This document shows, piece by piece, positions 38,542-47,459 of a DNA stretch of 64,000 nucleotides. Every line of letters starts with the position of its first letter. The first letter of the stretch is position 1. The notes under the pieces are model-generated. The model saw nothing but the letters and a program-made list of their open reading frames with translations. It had not been told where the DNA came from and searched no databases. The stretch comes from Pseudomonas citronellolis (GTDB taxonomy: Bacteria > Pseudomonadota > Gammaproteobacteria > Pseudomonadales > Pseudomonadaceae), in contig NZ_JARJLT010000265.1 of assembly GCF_029335315.1 (NCBI RefSeq), positions 38,312 through 102,311 on the forward strand, given 5' to 3'. A program made the position numbers and the translations under genes.

Positions 38542-40164
38542 ATGCGTACGCTACGCCGAGTCCACCTGCATTCGCTGATCGCCGCCGGGCTGCTCGCCGC
38601 CGGGCTGCTCGCCGCCAGCGCGGCCTGCCTGGCCAAGGGCAGCCTGGTGTACTGCTCCGAAGGCAGCCCGGCCGGCTTCGACCCTGGCCAGTACACCACC
38701 GGCACCGATTTCGACGCCACCTCGGAACCGCTGTTCAACCGCCTGGCGCAGTTCCGCCCCGGCGCCACCGAAGTGGTGCCGGCCCTGGCCGAACGCTGGG
38801 AAACCAGCGCCGACGGCAAGGCCTGGACCTTCCACCTGCGCCCCGGCGTGAAGTTCCACAGCACCGGCTACTTCACGCCGACCCGCGACTTCAACGCCGA
38901 CGACGTGCTCTTCACCTTCCAGCGCATGCTCGACCGCGAGCATCCGTTCCGCAAGGCCTACCCCACGGAGTTCCCCTACTTCACCGACATGGGCCTGGAT
39001 CGCACCATCGCCCGCGTAGAGAAGCTCGACGAGCACACGGTCAGGTTCGTGCTCAACGACGTCGACGCCGCCTTCATCCAGAACATCGCCATGCCCTTCG
39101 CGGCCATCCACTCCGCCGAGTACGCCGGGCGCCTGCTCGAACGCGGCCAGGCCAGCGAGCTCAACCAGAAGCCCATCGGCACCGGCCCCTTCATCCTCAC
39201 CCGCTACCAGAAGGACGCGCTGTTGCGCTTCAAGGGCAACCCGGACTACTGGCGGCCCGATGACGTACGCCTGGACACGCTGGTGTTCGCCATCAACACC
39301 GATGCCTCGGTGCGCATGCAGAAACTGCGCGCCGGCGAATGCCAGGTCAGCGTCAACCCGCGCCCGGCCGACCTCCAGGCGCTGAAGAACGACCCGCAAC
39401 TGAAGCTGCCCTCGGAGCCGGGCTTCAACCTCGGCTACCTGGCCTTCAACGTCACCCACCCGCCGCTGGACCGTGTCGAGGTGCGCCGCGCGCTGGACAT
39501 GGCGGTGAACAAGCCGGCGATCATCGACGCCATCTACCAGGGCGCCGGGCAGCTGGCGGTGAACGCCATGCCGCCGACCCAGTGGTCCTACGACGAATCC
39601 ATCAAGGGCCAGGCCTACGACCCCGAGCGGGCTCGCGCGCTGCTCAAGCAGGCCGGCATCGCCGAGGGCACGCGGATCACCCTCTGGGCCATGCCCGTGC
39701 AGCGCCCATACAACCCCAACGCCCGGCGCATGGCCGAGATGATCCAGGCCGACTGGGCCAAGGTCGGCATCCAGGCACAGATCGTCAGCTACGAATGGGG
39801 GGAGTACATCAAACGCTCCCACGCCGGCGAGCACGACGCCATCCTGCTCGGCTGGACCGGCGACAACGGCGACCCGGACAACTGGCTGGGCACCCTCTAC
39901 GGCTGCGATTCGGTCGGCGGCAGCAACGCTGCCCACTGGTGCGACCCGGACTACGACAAGCTGGTCAAGCAGGCCAAGGCCACGACCGACCACGCCGAGC
40001 GTGTCGCCCTCTACCAGCGGGCCCAGCGACGCCTGGCGGAGCAGGTGCCGATCAGCCCCATCGCCCACTCCACCGTGTACCAGCCCATGCGCCAGTCGGT
40101 GCAGGGCTTCCAGATCAGCCCCTTCGGGCGCAACGCGTTCGACGGCGTGAGCAACCAGCCCTAG
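38542..40164 (+). CDS. dppA3: Dipeptide ABC transporter substrate-binding protein DppA3
   Basis: 540 residues. SBP family 5, DppA1 subtype: SLVYCSEGSPAGFDPGQYTTG, FNADDVLFTFQRMLDR and QVPISPIAHSTVYQPMR nearly repeat DppA1. The signal peptide contains the tandem AAGLL-AAGLL, encoded by a perfect 15-bp DNA repeat. GAGGGGAAC lies before the ATG. It follows psdR and precedes a porin gene; the four genes dppA3-porin-dppA4-dppB form one orientation and probably one transcript. Confidence 0.94.
   Translation: MRTLRRVHLHSLIAAGLLAAGLLAASAACLAKGSLVYCSEGSPAGFDPGQYTTGTDFDATSEPLFNRLAQFRPGATEVVPALAERWETSADGKAWTFHLRPGVKFHSTGYFTPTRDFNADDVLFTFQRMLDREHPFRKAYPTEFPYFTDMGLDRTIARVEKLDEHTVRFVLNDVDAAFIQNIAMPFAAIHSAEYAGRLLERGQASELNQKPIGTGPFILTRYQKDALLRFKGNPDYWRPDDVRLDTLVFAINTDASVRMQKLRAGECQVSVNPRPADLQALKNDPQLKLPSEPGFNLGYLAFNVTHPPLDRVEVRRALDMAVNKPAIIDAIYQGAGQLAVNAMPPTQWSYDESIKGQAYDPERARALLKQAGIAEGTRITLWAMPVQRPYNPNARRMAEMIQADWAKVGIQAQIVSYEWGEYIKRSHAGEHDAILLGWTGDNGDPDNWLGTLYGCDSVGGSNAAHWCDPDYDKLVKQAKATTDHAERVALYQRAQRRLAEQVPISPIAHSTVYQPMRQSVQGFQISPFGRNAFDGVSNQP
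38581..38610 (+). repeat. 15-bp tandem repeat in the dppA3 signal-peptide coding region
   Basis: Two perfect copies of GCCGCCGGGCTGCTC plus a partial third (GCCGCC). Each copy encodes AAGLL in frame, so copy-number change would alter the signal peptide length by five residues without frameshift. Confidence 0.8.
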
Positions 40165-40306
40165 CCGTGACGGACTCTGCGGGCCGGCCGGCCCGCAGGC
40201 GCATCAGTCCGTCGCAGAACGGACGTCATCCACCCAACCCTTCAGCACAGCGTTCCGCCGGGCGCGCACGCGCGCGTTCGTCTCCGGAAGGACCAAGGAG
40301 CACCCG

Positions 40307-41683
40307 ATGAACCGACTGCATTTCACCCCCGCCCTGTTCGGCCTGGCCCTCACCGCCGGCTTCAGCTTCCCGGCCTGCGCCGAAGACGACGACCCACGTG
40401 GCCAGGCCGGCGCTACCGGCTTCGTCGAAGGCCAGAAGCTGACCTTCAGCACCCGCAATTTCTTCGCCAACGAGCGCAAGCGCGACAGCTTCTACTTCCA
40501 CATCCCCAAAGCGGACGGCTCGGAGCCCACCCGCGACCGCCATACCTGGGTGCAGGGCAACATCCTCCAGTACAGCTCCGGCTATACCCAGGGCACGGTC
40601 GGCTTCGGCCTGGACCTGGCCGGCTTCAACGCCATCAACCTGGAGCGCGGCAAGGGCGCGATCGCCGGCGGCGGCAACCGCACCCTGACCGACAGCGACG
40701 GCGAAGCGCTGGAGCAGTGGTCGAAACTGGGCATCGCCAACCTGCGTCTGCGGGTGTCCAGCACCGAGCTCAAGGCCGGGCGCTTCCAGGTCGAGACGCC
40801 GGTGTTCAACAGCATCGATAACCGCGCCCTGCCCTCCAGCTTCAATGGCATCGGCCTGCTCAGCGAGGAGTTCAGGGGCCTGTCGCTGCAGGGCGGCAGC
40901 TTCACCCGCGCCAGCCCGCGTACCGGCGCCGGCGACGAGGACTTCACCACCGAGTACGGCACGCGCCAGGCCAAGGGCGACCGCTACAGCTACCTCGGCG
41001 GCACCTGGAAGGCCCTCGACAACCTCTCGCTGAGCGCCTACGGCGGGCATTTCGAGGATGTCTGGAACCAGTACTACTTCGGTTTCTCCCACGACCTGGG
41101 CGACGCGCAGGAACTGGCCCTGAACAGCAGTTTCAACCTCTATAGCACCCGCGACACCGGCACCCGCGAGGCCGGCTACATCGACAACGACACCTGGAGC
41201 CTGGCCTTCACCCTCAGCCGTGGCGCCCACGCCCTGATGCTCGCCTGGCAACAGGTCGAGGGCAACGAGTACTTCGACTACGTCCACGAGACCTCGGCGA
41301 TGTACCTGGCCAACTCGCTGTTCTCCGACTACAACGGGCCCAACGAGAAATCCCTGCAATTGCGCTACAGCACCGACTTCGCCCCCTACGGCATGCCCGG
41401 CCTGAGCACCTCGGTGTGGTACGCCAAGGGCTGGGACATCGACGGCACCCACTACGCCGGCGACCGCAATGGTGCCTATGGCAACTACGCCGAGGTACGC
41501 GCGCAGGATGGTGAGAAGCATCACGAACTGGGCCTCACCGGCACCTATGTGGTGCAGGATGGCGCCCTCAAGCGCAGCAAGATTCGCCTGATGTACGTGA
41601 AGCACCTGGCCAGCCAGAATCAGGCCGATGGCAGCCTCGACGAGGTCCGCCTGGTCAGCACCTTCCCCTTCGACCTGCTCTGA
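40307..41683 (+). CDS. opdD: OprD-family outer membrane porin OpdD
   Basis: 458 residues, with signal peptide MNRLHFTPALFGLALTAG... ending near CAED. OprD family blocks: TGFVEGQKLTFSTRNF, HTWVQGNILQYSSGYTQG, DRYSYLGGTWKALDNL, and the end DEVRLVSTFPFDLL. By position between dppA3 and dppA4 it corresponds to P. aeruginosa opdD, linked to dipeptide and amino-acid entry. The paralog at 34934 shares most motifs. The gap to dppA4 is only 10 bp, with GAGG overlapping the stop codon. Confidence 0.92.
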   Translation: MNRLHFTPALFGLALTAGFSFPACAEDDDPRGQAGATGFVEGQKLTFSTRNFFANERKRDSFYFHIPKADGSEPTRDRHTWVQGNILQYSSGYTQGTVGFGLDLAGFNAINLERGKGAIAGGGNRTLTDSDGEALEQWSKLGIANLRLRVSSTELKAGRFQVETPVFNSIDNRALPSSFNGIGLLSEEFRGLSLQGGSFTRASPRTGAGDEDFTTEYGTRQAKGDRYSYLGGTWKALDNLSLSAYGGHFEDVWNQYYFGFSHDLGDAQELALNSSFNLYSTRDTGTREAGYIDNDTWSLAFTLSRGAHALMLAWQQVEGNEYFDYVHETSAMYLANSLFSDYNGPNEKSLQLRYSTDFAPYGMPGLSTSVWYAKGWDIDGTHYAGDRNGAYGNYAEVRAQDGEKHHELGLTGTYVVQDGALKRSKIRLMYVKHLASQNQADGSLDEVRLVSTFPFDLL

Positions 41684-41693
41684 GGACACCGCC

Positions 41694-43280
41694 ATGCGCG
41701 CCGGAATGCCTTGCCTGCCCCTGCTTCTGGCGCTCTGCGCCAGCCCCGTGCTGGCGCAGAACCTGGTGGTCTGCACCGAAGCCAGCCCGGAGGGCTTCGA
41801 CATCGTCCAGTACACCGGCGCGGTCACCGCCGACGCCAGCGCCGAGACGGTCTTCAACCGCCTGGTGGCGTTCCGCCCGGGCAGCACCGAGCTGGTGCCC
41901 GGCCTGGCCGAGCGCTGGGAAGTCAGCCCCGACGGGCTGACCTACAGCTTCCACCTGCGCCCCGGAGTGAAGTTTCACAGCACCGACTACTTCACCCCCA
42001 GCCGTACACTGAACGCCGACGACGTGCTCTGGACCTTCCAGCGCGCGCTCGACCCGAAACACCCCTGGCACGCCTCGGCGCCGCGCGGCTACGCTTACTT
42101 CGAGGCCATGGGCATGGGCGAGCTGATCAAGTCCGTGGACAAGCTCGACGACCTGACCGTGCGCTTCACCCTCAACCACCCCGAGGCGCCTTTCCTCGCC
42201 GACATGGCCATGGGCTTCGCCTCGATCTACTCGGCCGAATACGCCGACCAGTTGCTCAAGGCCGGCAAGCAGGAACTGCTCAACAGCCAGCCGATCGGCA
42301 CCGGGCCCTTCGTTTTCAGCCGCTACGTGCGTGACGCCCAGGTGCGCTTCAAGGCCAACCCGGACTACTTCGCCGGCAAGCCGGCGATCGACAACCTGGT
42401 GTTCGCCATCACCCTCGATCCCAACGTGCGGATGCAGAAGCTGCGCCGCAACGAGTGCCAGATCGCGCTCTACCCCAAGCCCGCCGACGTGCCGCAGCTA
42501 CAGAAGGAAGCGGGCCTGGCGGTGGACAGCATCGACGCCCTGCTGACCACCTACGTGGCCATCAATACCCAGCACAAGCCGCTGGACGATGCCCGCGTGC
42601 GCCAGGCCATCAACCTGGCGATCGACAAACCGGCACTGCTGGACGCGGTGTTCGGCCCCGGCGCGGCGACCCCGGCGGTAAACCCCTACCCGGCCACGCT
42701 ACTGGGCTACAACAAGGCGCTGCAGGACTGGCCGCACGACCCGCAACGGGCCAGGGCGCTGCTCAAGGAGGCCGGGGTGGACGGCCTGAAGCTGACCCTG
42801 TTCATCCGCAACGGCAGTTCGCCGACCATTCCCAACCCAGCGCTGGCGGCACAGATGCTGCAGGCGGATCTGGCCAGGGTCGGCATCGAGCTGCAGATCC
42901 GTTCGCTGGAATGGGGTGAGCTGCTCAAGCGCTCCAAGGCCGGCGAACACGATCTCTCGCTACTCGGCTGGGCCGGCGACAACGGCGACCCGGACAACTT
43001 CCTGAGCCCCAACCTCAGCTGCGCGGCGGCGAAGTCCGGGGAAAACCAGGCGCGCTGGTGCGACGCGGGCTTCGAGGCGCTGATCCAGCAGGCCCGGCGC
43101 ACCGACGAACGGTCGAAACGGCAGGAACTTTATGAAAAGGCGACAAAGATATTCCACGAACAGGCCCCCTGGATTCCCCTGGCGCATCCTAAGCTGTTCA
43201 ATGTGCGCCGCAGCAATATCGAGGGCTACACCATCAGCCCGCTGAGCAACAACAACTTCACCGCCATCCAGGTGAAGTAA
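41694..43280 (+). CDS. dppA4: Dipeptide ABC transporter substrate-binding protein DppA4
   Basis: 528 residues from the ATG at 41694 (MRAGMPCLPLLLALCASPVLAQ signal peptide); longer frames extend into the porin gene and lack a signal. DppA2 subtype: NLVVCTEASPEGFDIVQYTGA, APRGYAYFEAMGMG, HPEAPFLADMAMGF. Family 5 binding protein for DppBCDF, which follows after 63 bp. The hairpin in that gap may keep binding-protein mRNA in excess over permease mRNA. Confidence 0.94.
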   Translation: MRAGMPCLPLLLALCASPVLAQNLVVCTEASPEGFDIVQYTGAVTADASAETVFNRLVAFRPGSTELVPGLAERWEVSPDGLTYSFHLRPGVKFHSTDYFTPSRTLNADDVLWTFQRALDPKHPWHASAPRGYAYFEAMGMGELIKSVDKLDDLTVRFTLNHPEAPFLADMAMGFASIYSAEYADQLLKAGKQELLNSQPIGTGPFVFSRYVRDAQVRFKANPDYFAGKPAIDNLVFAITLDPNVRMQKLRRNECQIALYPKPADVPQLQKEAGLAVDSIDALLTTYVAINTQHKPLDDARVRQAINLAIDKPALLDAVFGPGAATPAVNPYPATLLGYNKALQDWPHDPQRARALLKEAGVDGLKLTLFIRNGSSPTIPNPALAAQMLQADLARVGIELQIRSLEWGELLKRSKAGEHDLSLLGWAGDNGDPDNFLSPNLSCAAAKSGENQARWCDAGFEALIQQARRTDERSKRQELYEKATKIFHEQAPWIPLAHPKLFNVRRSNIEGYTISPLSNNNFTAIQVK

Positions 43281-43289
43281 CAAGAAAAA

Positions 43290-43320
43290 GCGGCGTCCGC
43301 CCCACCCGGCGGGCAGCCGC
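43290..43320 (+). other. Intra-operon hairpin between dppA4 and dppB
   Basis: GCGGC-GT-CCGCC and GGCGGGCAGCCGC pair with a small internal loop and a 6-nt apical loop. No T-run, so it is probably an mRNA stabiliser or partial terminator setting a binding-protein to permease ratio. Confidence 0.5.
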
Positions 43321-43343
43321 GCGATGAGGAGTGCTCCATCACC

Positions 43344-44354
43344 ATGCTGAGTTTTATCGCACGCCGCTTCGGCCTGCTCATTCCCACCTTCTTCGGCGTC
43401 ACCCTGCTGACCTTCGCGCTGATCCGCATGATCCCCGGCGACCCGGTCGAGGTGATGATGGGCGAACGCCGCGTCGACCCGCAGATGCACGCCGAAGCCA
43501 TGCACCGCCTGGGCCTGGACAAGCCGCTGTACCAGCAGTATTTCGACTACATCGGCAACCTCGCCCAGGGCAACCTCGGCGAATCCCTGGTGACCCGCGA
43601 CAGCGTCTGGCACGAGTTCCTCACGCTGTTCCCGGCGACCCTGGAACTGGCCCTCGCCGCGCTGCTCTTCGCCGGCGTGTTCGGCCTGCTGGCCGGGGTG
43701 ATCGCGGCGCTCAAGCGCGGCTCGATCTTCGACCACGGGGTGATGACCATCTCCCTCGCCGGCTACTCGATGCCGATCTTCTGGTGGGGCCTGATCCTCA
43801 TCATGCTGTTCTCCGTGACCCTGGGCTGGACCCCGGTGTCCGGGCGCCTCGACCTGCTCTACGACATCGAACCGAAGACCGGCTTCATGCTCATCGACAC
43901 CCTGCTCGCCGACGAGCCGGGGGCCTTCCTCGACGCGCTGCACCACCTGATCCTGCCGGCCATCGTGCTGGGCACCATCCCGCTGGCGGTGATCGCCCGC
44001 ATGACCCGTTCGGCGATGCTCGAGGTGCTACGCGAGGACTACGTGCGCACCGCCCGCGCCAAGGGCCTGTCGCCGGCCCGCGTGGTGTTCGTGCACGCCC
44101 TGCGCAACGCCATGATCCCGGTGCTCACGGTGTTCGGCCTGCAGGTCGGCGCGCTGCTCGCCGGCGCGGTGCTGACCGAAACCATCTTCTCCTGGCCGGG
44201 CATCGGCAAGTGGCTGATCGACGCCATCAGCCGCCGCGACTACCCGGTGGTGCAGAACGGCATCCTGCTGGTCGCCACCCTGGTCATCCTGGTCAACTTC
44301 GTCGTGGACATCCTCTACGGCCTGGTCAACCCGCGCATCCGCCACCAGCGCTGA
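43344..44354 (+). CDS. dppB: Dipeptide ABC transporter permease DppB
   Basis: 336 residues. Starts MLSFIARRFGLLIPTFFGVTLLTF. Six membrane segments; the EAA loop facing the ATPases is VLREDYVRTARAKGLSPARVVFVHALRNAMIPVL in the C-terminal half. Heterodimeric partner of DppC in the inner-membrane channel. GAGGAG lies upstream; 9 bp separate it from dppC. Confidence 0.96.
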   Translation: MLSFIARRFGLLIPTFFGVTLLTFALIRMIPGDPVEVMMGERRVDPQMHAEAMHRLGLDKPLYQQYFDYIGNLAQGNLGESLVTRDSVWHEFLTLFPATLELALAALLFAGVFGLLAGVIAALKRGSIFDHGVMTISLAGYSMPIFWWGLILIMLFSVTLGWTPVSGRLDLLYDIEPKTGFMLIDTLLADEPGAFLDALHHLILPAIVLGTIPLAVIARMTRSAMLEVLREDYVRTARAKGLSPARVVFVHALRNAMIPVLTVFGLQVGALLAGAVLTETIFSWPGIGKWLIDAISRRDYPVVQNGILLVATLVILVNFVVDILYGLVNPRIRHQR

Positions 44355-44363
44355 GGAGCCCCC

Positions 44364-45275
44364 ATGACTTCGCTGCACAACGCTCCCGCCGGCGACCCGA
44401 GCCTGGTCTACCCCTCGCCGCTGAAAGAATTCTGGCAGGCCTTCGCGCACAACAAGGGCGCCGTCGGCGGCCTGCTGTTCATGGCGCTGATCGTGTTCTG
44501 CGCGCTGTTCGCGCCCTGGGTCGCGCCGCACGACCCCAGCGAGCAGTTCCGCGACTTCCTGCTCACCCCGCCGGCCTGGCTGGCCGGCGGCAACGGACAG
44601 TTCCTGCTGGGCACCGACGAGGTCGGCCGCGACATGCTCTCGCGGCTGATCTTCGGCGCGCGCCTGTCGCTGATGATCGCCCTGAGCTCGGTGGTCATCT
44701 CGCTGCTGCCGGGGCTGGTGCTGGGCCTGGTCGCCGGCTTCTCGCCGAACCGCCTGGGCCCGGTGATCATGCGCCTGATGGACATCATGCTGGCGCTGCC
44801 CTCGCTGCTGCTGGCGGTGGCCATCGTCGCGGTGCTCGGCCCCGGGCTGATCAACACGGTGATCGCCATCGCCGTGGTCTCGCTGCCGTCCTACGTACGC
44901 CTGACCCGCGCCGCGGTGCTCGGCGAGATCAACCGCGACTACGTCACCGCCTCGCGCCTGGTCGGCGCCGGCACCTGGCGGCTGATGTTCGTCACCGTGC
45001 TGCCGAACTGCATGGCGCCGCTGATCGTGCAGGCCACCCTGAGCTTCTCCTCGGCCATCCTCGACGCCGCCGCCCTGGGCTTCCTCGGCCTCGGCGTGCA
45101 GCCGCCGACCCCGGAGTGGGGCACCATGCTGGCCTCGGCGCGCGACTACATCGAGCGCGCCTGGTGGGTGGTGAGCCTGCCGGGCCTGGCCATCCTGCTC
45201 AGCGTGCTGGCGATCAACCTGGTTGGCGACGGCCTGCGCGACGCGCTGGACCCGAAACTGAAGAGCGCGGCGTGA
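44364..45275 (+). CDS. dppC: Dipeptide ABC transporter permease DppC
   Basis: 303 residues. The N-terminal OppC-type segment ([22 protein letters not shown]) is followed by the binding-protein-dependent permease domain with the EAA loop [27 protein letters not shown]. The [22 protein letters not shown] block is typical of DppC/OppC. The operon is then interrupted by 127 bp with a pair of REP elements before dppD. Confidence 0.96.
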   Translation: MTSLHNAPAGDPSLVYPSPLKEFWQAFAHNKGAVGGLLFMALIVFCALFAPWVAPHDPSEQFRDFLLTPPAWLAGGNGQFLLGTDEVGRDMLSRLIFGARLSLMIALSSVVISLLPGLVLGLVAGFSPNRLGPVIMRLMDIMLALPSLLLAVAIVAVLGPGLINTVIAIAVVSLPSYVRLTRAAVLGEINRDYVTASRLVGAGTWRLMFVTVLPNCMAPLIVQATLSFSSAILDAAALGFLGLGVQPPTPEWGTMLASARDYIERAWWVVSLPGLAILLSVLAINLVGDGLRDALDPKLKSAA

Positions 45276-45307
45276 GGACAATGCGAATGACGACCCTCAT
45301 GCCCTTC

Positions 45308-45376
45308 GTAGGAGCGAGCTTGCTCGCGAACCTGCAACCTCCCGCCGCCCGTCTTCGCGAGCAAGCTCGCTCCTAC
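45308..45376. repeat. Pair of inverted REP elements (BIME) between dppC and dppD
   Basis: GTAGGAGCGAGCTTGCTCGCGAA at 45308-45330 and its exact reverse complement at 45354-45376, separated by 23 bp. Each arm itself folds (GCGAGC-TT-GCTCGC). This is the common GAGCGAGC REP family of Pseudomonas. Location inside an operon is notable, because REPs can stop 3' exonuclease decay or cause partial termination. Confidence 0.93.
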
Positions 45377-45402
45377 AAGAACGACTCACCGGAGACCGCC
45401 GT

Positions 45403-46374
45403 ATGAGCCTCCTGGAAATCCGCAACCTGTCGGTGCGCTTCGGCGGCGCCGACGCCGTGCCCGTGGTCGACGGCCTCGACCTCGACGTCGACAAGGGCGA
45501 GGTGCTGGCCATCGTCGGCGAGTCCGGCTCGGGCAAATCGGTGACCATGATGGCGCTGATGGGCCTGATCGACGCCCCCGGCCGCATCACCGCCGACACC
45601 CTGCGCTTCGACGGCAGCGACATGCTCACGCTCAAGGGCCGCGAGCGCCGGCGCATCGTCGGCAAGGACATCGCCATGGTCTTCCAGGACCCGATGACCG
45701 CGCTCAACCCCAGCTACACCGTGGGCTTCCAGATCGAGGAAGTGCTGCACCTGCACCTGGGCCTGCGCGGCAAGGCGGCGCGCCAGCGCGCCCTGGAGCT
45801 GCTGGAGAAGGTCGAGATTCCCGGCGCCGCGCAGCGCCTGGATGCCTACCCGCACCAGCTTTCCGGCGGCATGAGCCAGCGCGTGGCGATCGCCATGGCC
45901 ATCGCCGGCGAGCCCAAGCTGCTGATCGCCGACGAACCGACCACGGCGCTCGACGTGACCATCCAGGCGCAGATCATGGAACTGCTGCTGAACCTGCAGC
46001 GCGACCAGGGCATGGCGCTGATCCTGATCACCCACGACCTCGCCGTGGTCGCCGAGACCGCCCAGCGCGTCTGCGTGATGTACGCCGGGCAGGCGGTGGA
46101 GATCGGCCAGGTGCCGGCGCTGTTCGACCTGCCCACCCACCCCTATACCGAAGCGCTGCTCAAGGCGATTCCCGAGCACAGCGCCGGCGAAGAACGCCTG
46201 GCCACCCTGCCCGGCATCGTCCCCGGCCGCTACGACCGGCCGCAGGGCTGCCTGCTGTCGCCGCGCTGCCCCTATGTGCGGGACAACTGCCGCAGCGTGC
46301 GCCCGGCCCTGGAGGCCCACGAACGCGGCGCGGTGCGCTGCTTCTACCCGCTGAACCTGAAGGAGCTGGTCTGA
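45403..46374 (+). CDS. dppD: Dipeptide ABC transporter ATP-binding protein DppD
   Basis: 323 residues. Walker [10 protein letters not shown]-loop [10 protein letters not shown], signature LSGGMSQR, Walker [13 protein letters not shown] and the switch His in THDLAVV are intact. The C-terminal oligopeptide-transporter extension has four cysteines (283, 289, 296, 313) in the spacing that can hold a 4Fe-4S cluster in DppD-type ATPases. The last base of its stop codon is the first base of dppF (TGATG). Confidence 0.96.
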   Translation: MSLLEIRNLSVRFGGADAVPVVDGLDLDVDKGEVLAIVGESGSGKSVTMMALMGLIDAPGRITADTLRFDGSDMLTLKGRERRRIVGKDIAMVFQDPMTALNPSYTVGFQIEEVLHLHLGLRGKAARQRALELLEKVEIPGAAQRLDAYPHQLSGGMSQRVAIAMAIAGEPKLLIADEPTTALDVTIQAQIMELLLNLQRDQGMALILITHDLAVVAETAQRVCVMYAGQAVEIGQVPALFDLPTHPYTEALLKAIPEHSAGEERLATLPGIVPGRYDRPQGCLLSPRCPYVRDNCRSVRPALEAHERGAVRCFYPLNLKELV

Positions 46375-47345
46375 TGGAAGCCGTACTGACCGCCCGCGAC
46401 CTGACCCGCCACTACGACATCGCCCAGGGGCTGTTCAAACCCCACGCCCTGGTCCGCGCCCTCAACGGCGTGTCCTTCGAACTGCAGGCCGGCAAGACCC
46501 TGGCGGTGGTCGGCGAGTCCGGCTGCGGCAAGTCGACCTTGGCCCGCGCCCTGACCCTGATCGAGGAGCCCACCGCCGGCTCCCTGCGCATCGCCGGCCA
46601 GGAGGTGAAGGGCGCCAGCGCCGAGCAGCGCAAGCAACTGCGCCGCGACGTGCAGATGGTGTTCCAGAACCCCTACGCCTCGCTCAACCCGCGGCAGAAG
46701 ATCGGCGACCAGCTGGGCGAGCCGCTGCTGATCAACACCAGCCTGTCGCGCGCCGAACGCCGCGAGCGGGTGCAGGCGATGATGCAGCAGGTGGGCCTGC
46801 GCCCGGAGCACTACCAGCGCTACCCGCACATGTTCTCCGGCGGCCAGCGCCAGCGCATCGCCCTGGCCCGCGCCATGATGCTGCAGCCCAAGGTGCTGGT
46901 GGCCGACGAGCCGACCTCGGCGCTCGACGTGTCGATCCAGGCCCAGGTGCTCAACCTGTTCATGGACCTGCAGGAAGAGTTCGGCACCGCCTACGTGTTC
47001 ATCTCGCACAACCTGGCGGTGGTGCGCCACGTGGCCGACGACGTGCTGGTGATGTACCTCGGCCGCCCGGCGGAAATGGGCCCGGCGGACAAGCTCTACG
47101 AACGCCCGCTGCACCCCTACACCCGCGCCCTGCTCTCGGCCACCCCGGCGATCCATCCGGACCCGAGCAAGCCGAAGATCCGCATCCAGGGCGAACTGCC
47201 CAACCCGCTCAACCCACCCAGCGGCTGCGCCTTCCACAAGCGCTGCCCCTACGCCACCGAGCGTTGTTCGGCGGAGGTGCCGGAGCTGCGGGTGCTGGAT
47301 GAGCGGCAGGTGGCTTGCCACCATGCGGAGCAGTTTCTTGGGTAG
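46374..47345 (+). CDS. dppF: Dipeptide ABC transporter ATP-binding protein DppF
   Basis: 323 residues. Walker A GESGCGKS, Q-loop FQNPYASLNP, signature FSGGQRQR, Walker B VLVADEPTSALD and ISHNLAVV. The C-terminal extension again has four cysteines (285, 291, 298, 315). It forms the ATPase heterodimer with DppD. Last gene of the operon; a short GGGGC hairpin and a second REP pair follow. Confidence 0.96.
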   Translation: MEAVLTARDLTRHYDIAQGLFKPHALVRALNGVSFELQAGKTLAVVGESGCGKSTLARALTLIEEPTAGSLRIAGQEVKGASAEQRKQLRRDVQMVFQNPYASLNPRQKIGDQLGEPLLINTSLSRAERRERVQAMMQQVGLRPEHYQRYPHMFSGGQRQRIALARAMMLQPKVLVADEPTSALDVSIQAQVLNLFMDLQEEFGTAYVFISHNLAVVRHVADDVLVMYLGRPAEMGPADKLYERPLHPYTRALLSATPAIHPDPSKPKIRIQGELPNPLNPPSGCAFHKRCPYATERCSAEVPELRVLDERQVACHHAEQFLG

Positions 47346-47380
47346 CCGGGGCTGGGCCCCGACACCAGGACAGCCCATTT

Positions 47381-47459
47381 GTAGGAGCGAGCTTGCTCGC
47401 GAACCCGCCCAACGCCACTCGCGTGGGCGGAATCCATTCGCCAGCGAGCTCGCTCCTAT
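47381..47459. repeat. Pair of inverted REP elements between dppF and the LysE gene
   Basis: The first copy (47381-47403) is identical to the one at 45308. The second (47437-47459) is a variant in inverse orientation, TTCGCCAGCGAGCTCGCTCCTAT. The TAG stop codon of the LysE gene (47456-47458, minus strand) lies inside this second copy. Confidence 0.9.

Noticed and set aside
43331..45406. A 691-codon frame overlapping dppB and dppC.
   Set aside because: Out-of-frame Arg/Pro-rich shadow running over both permease genes and the REP pair.
45308..47459. The REP pairs considered as a CRISPR array.
   Set aside because: Only two pairs 2 kb apart, arranged as inverted repeats rather than direct repeats with spacers; no cas genes.
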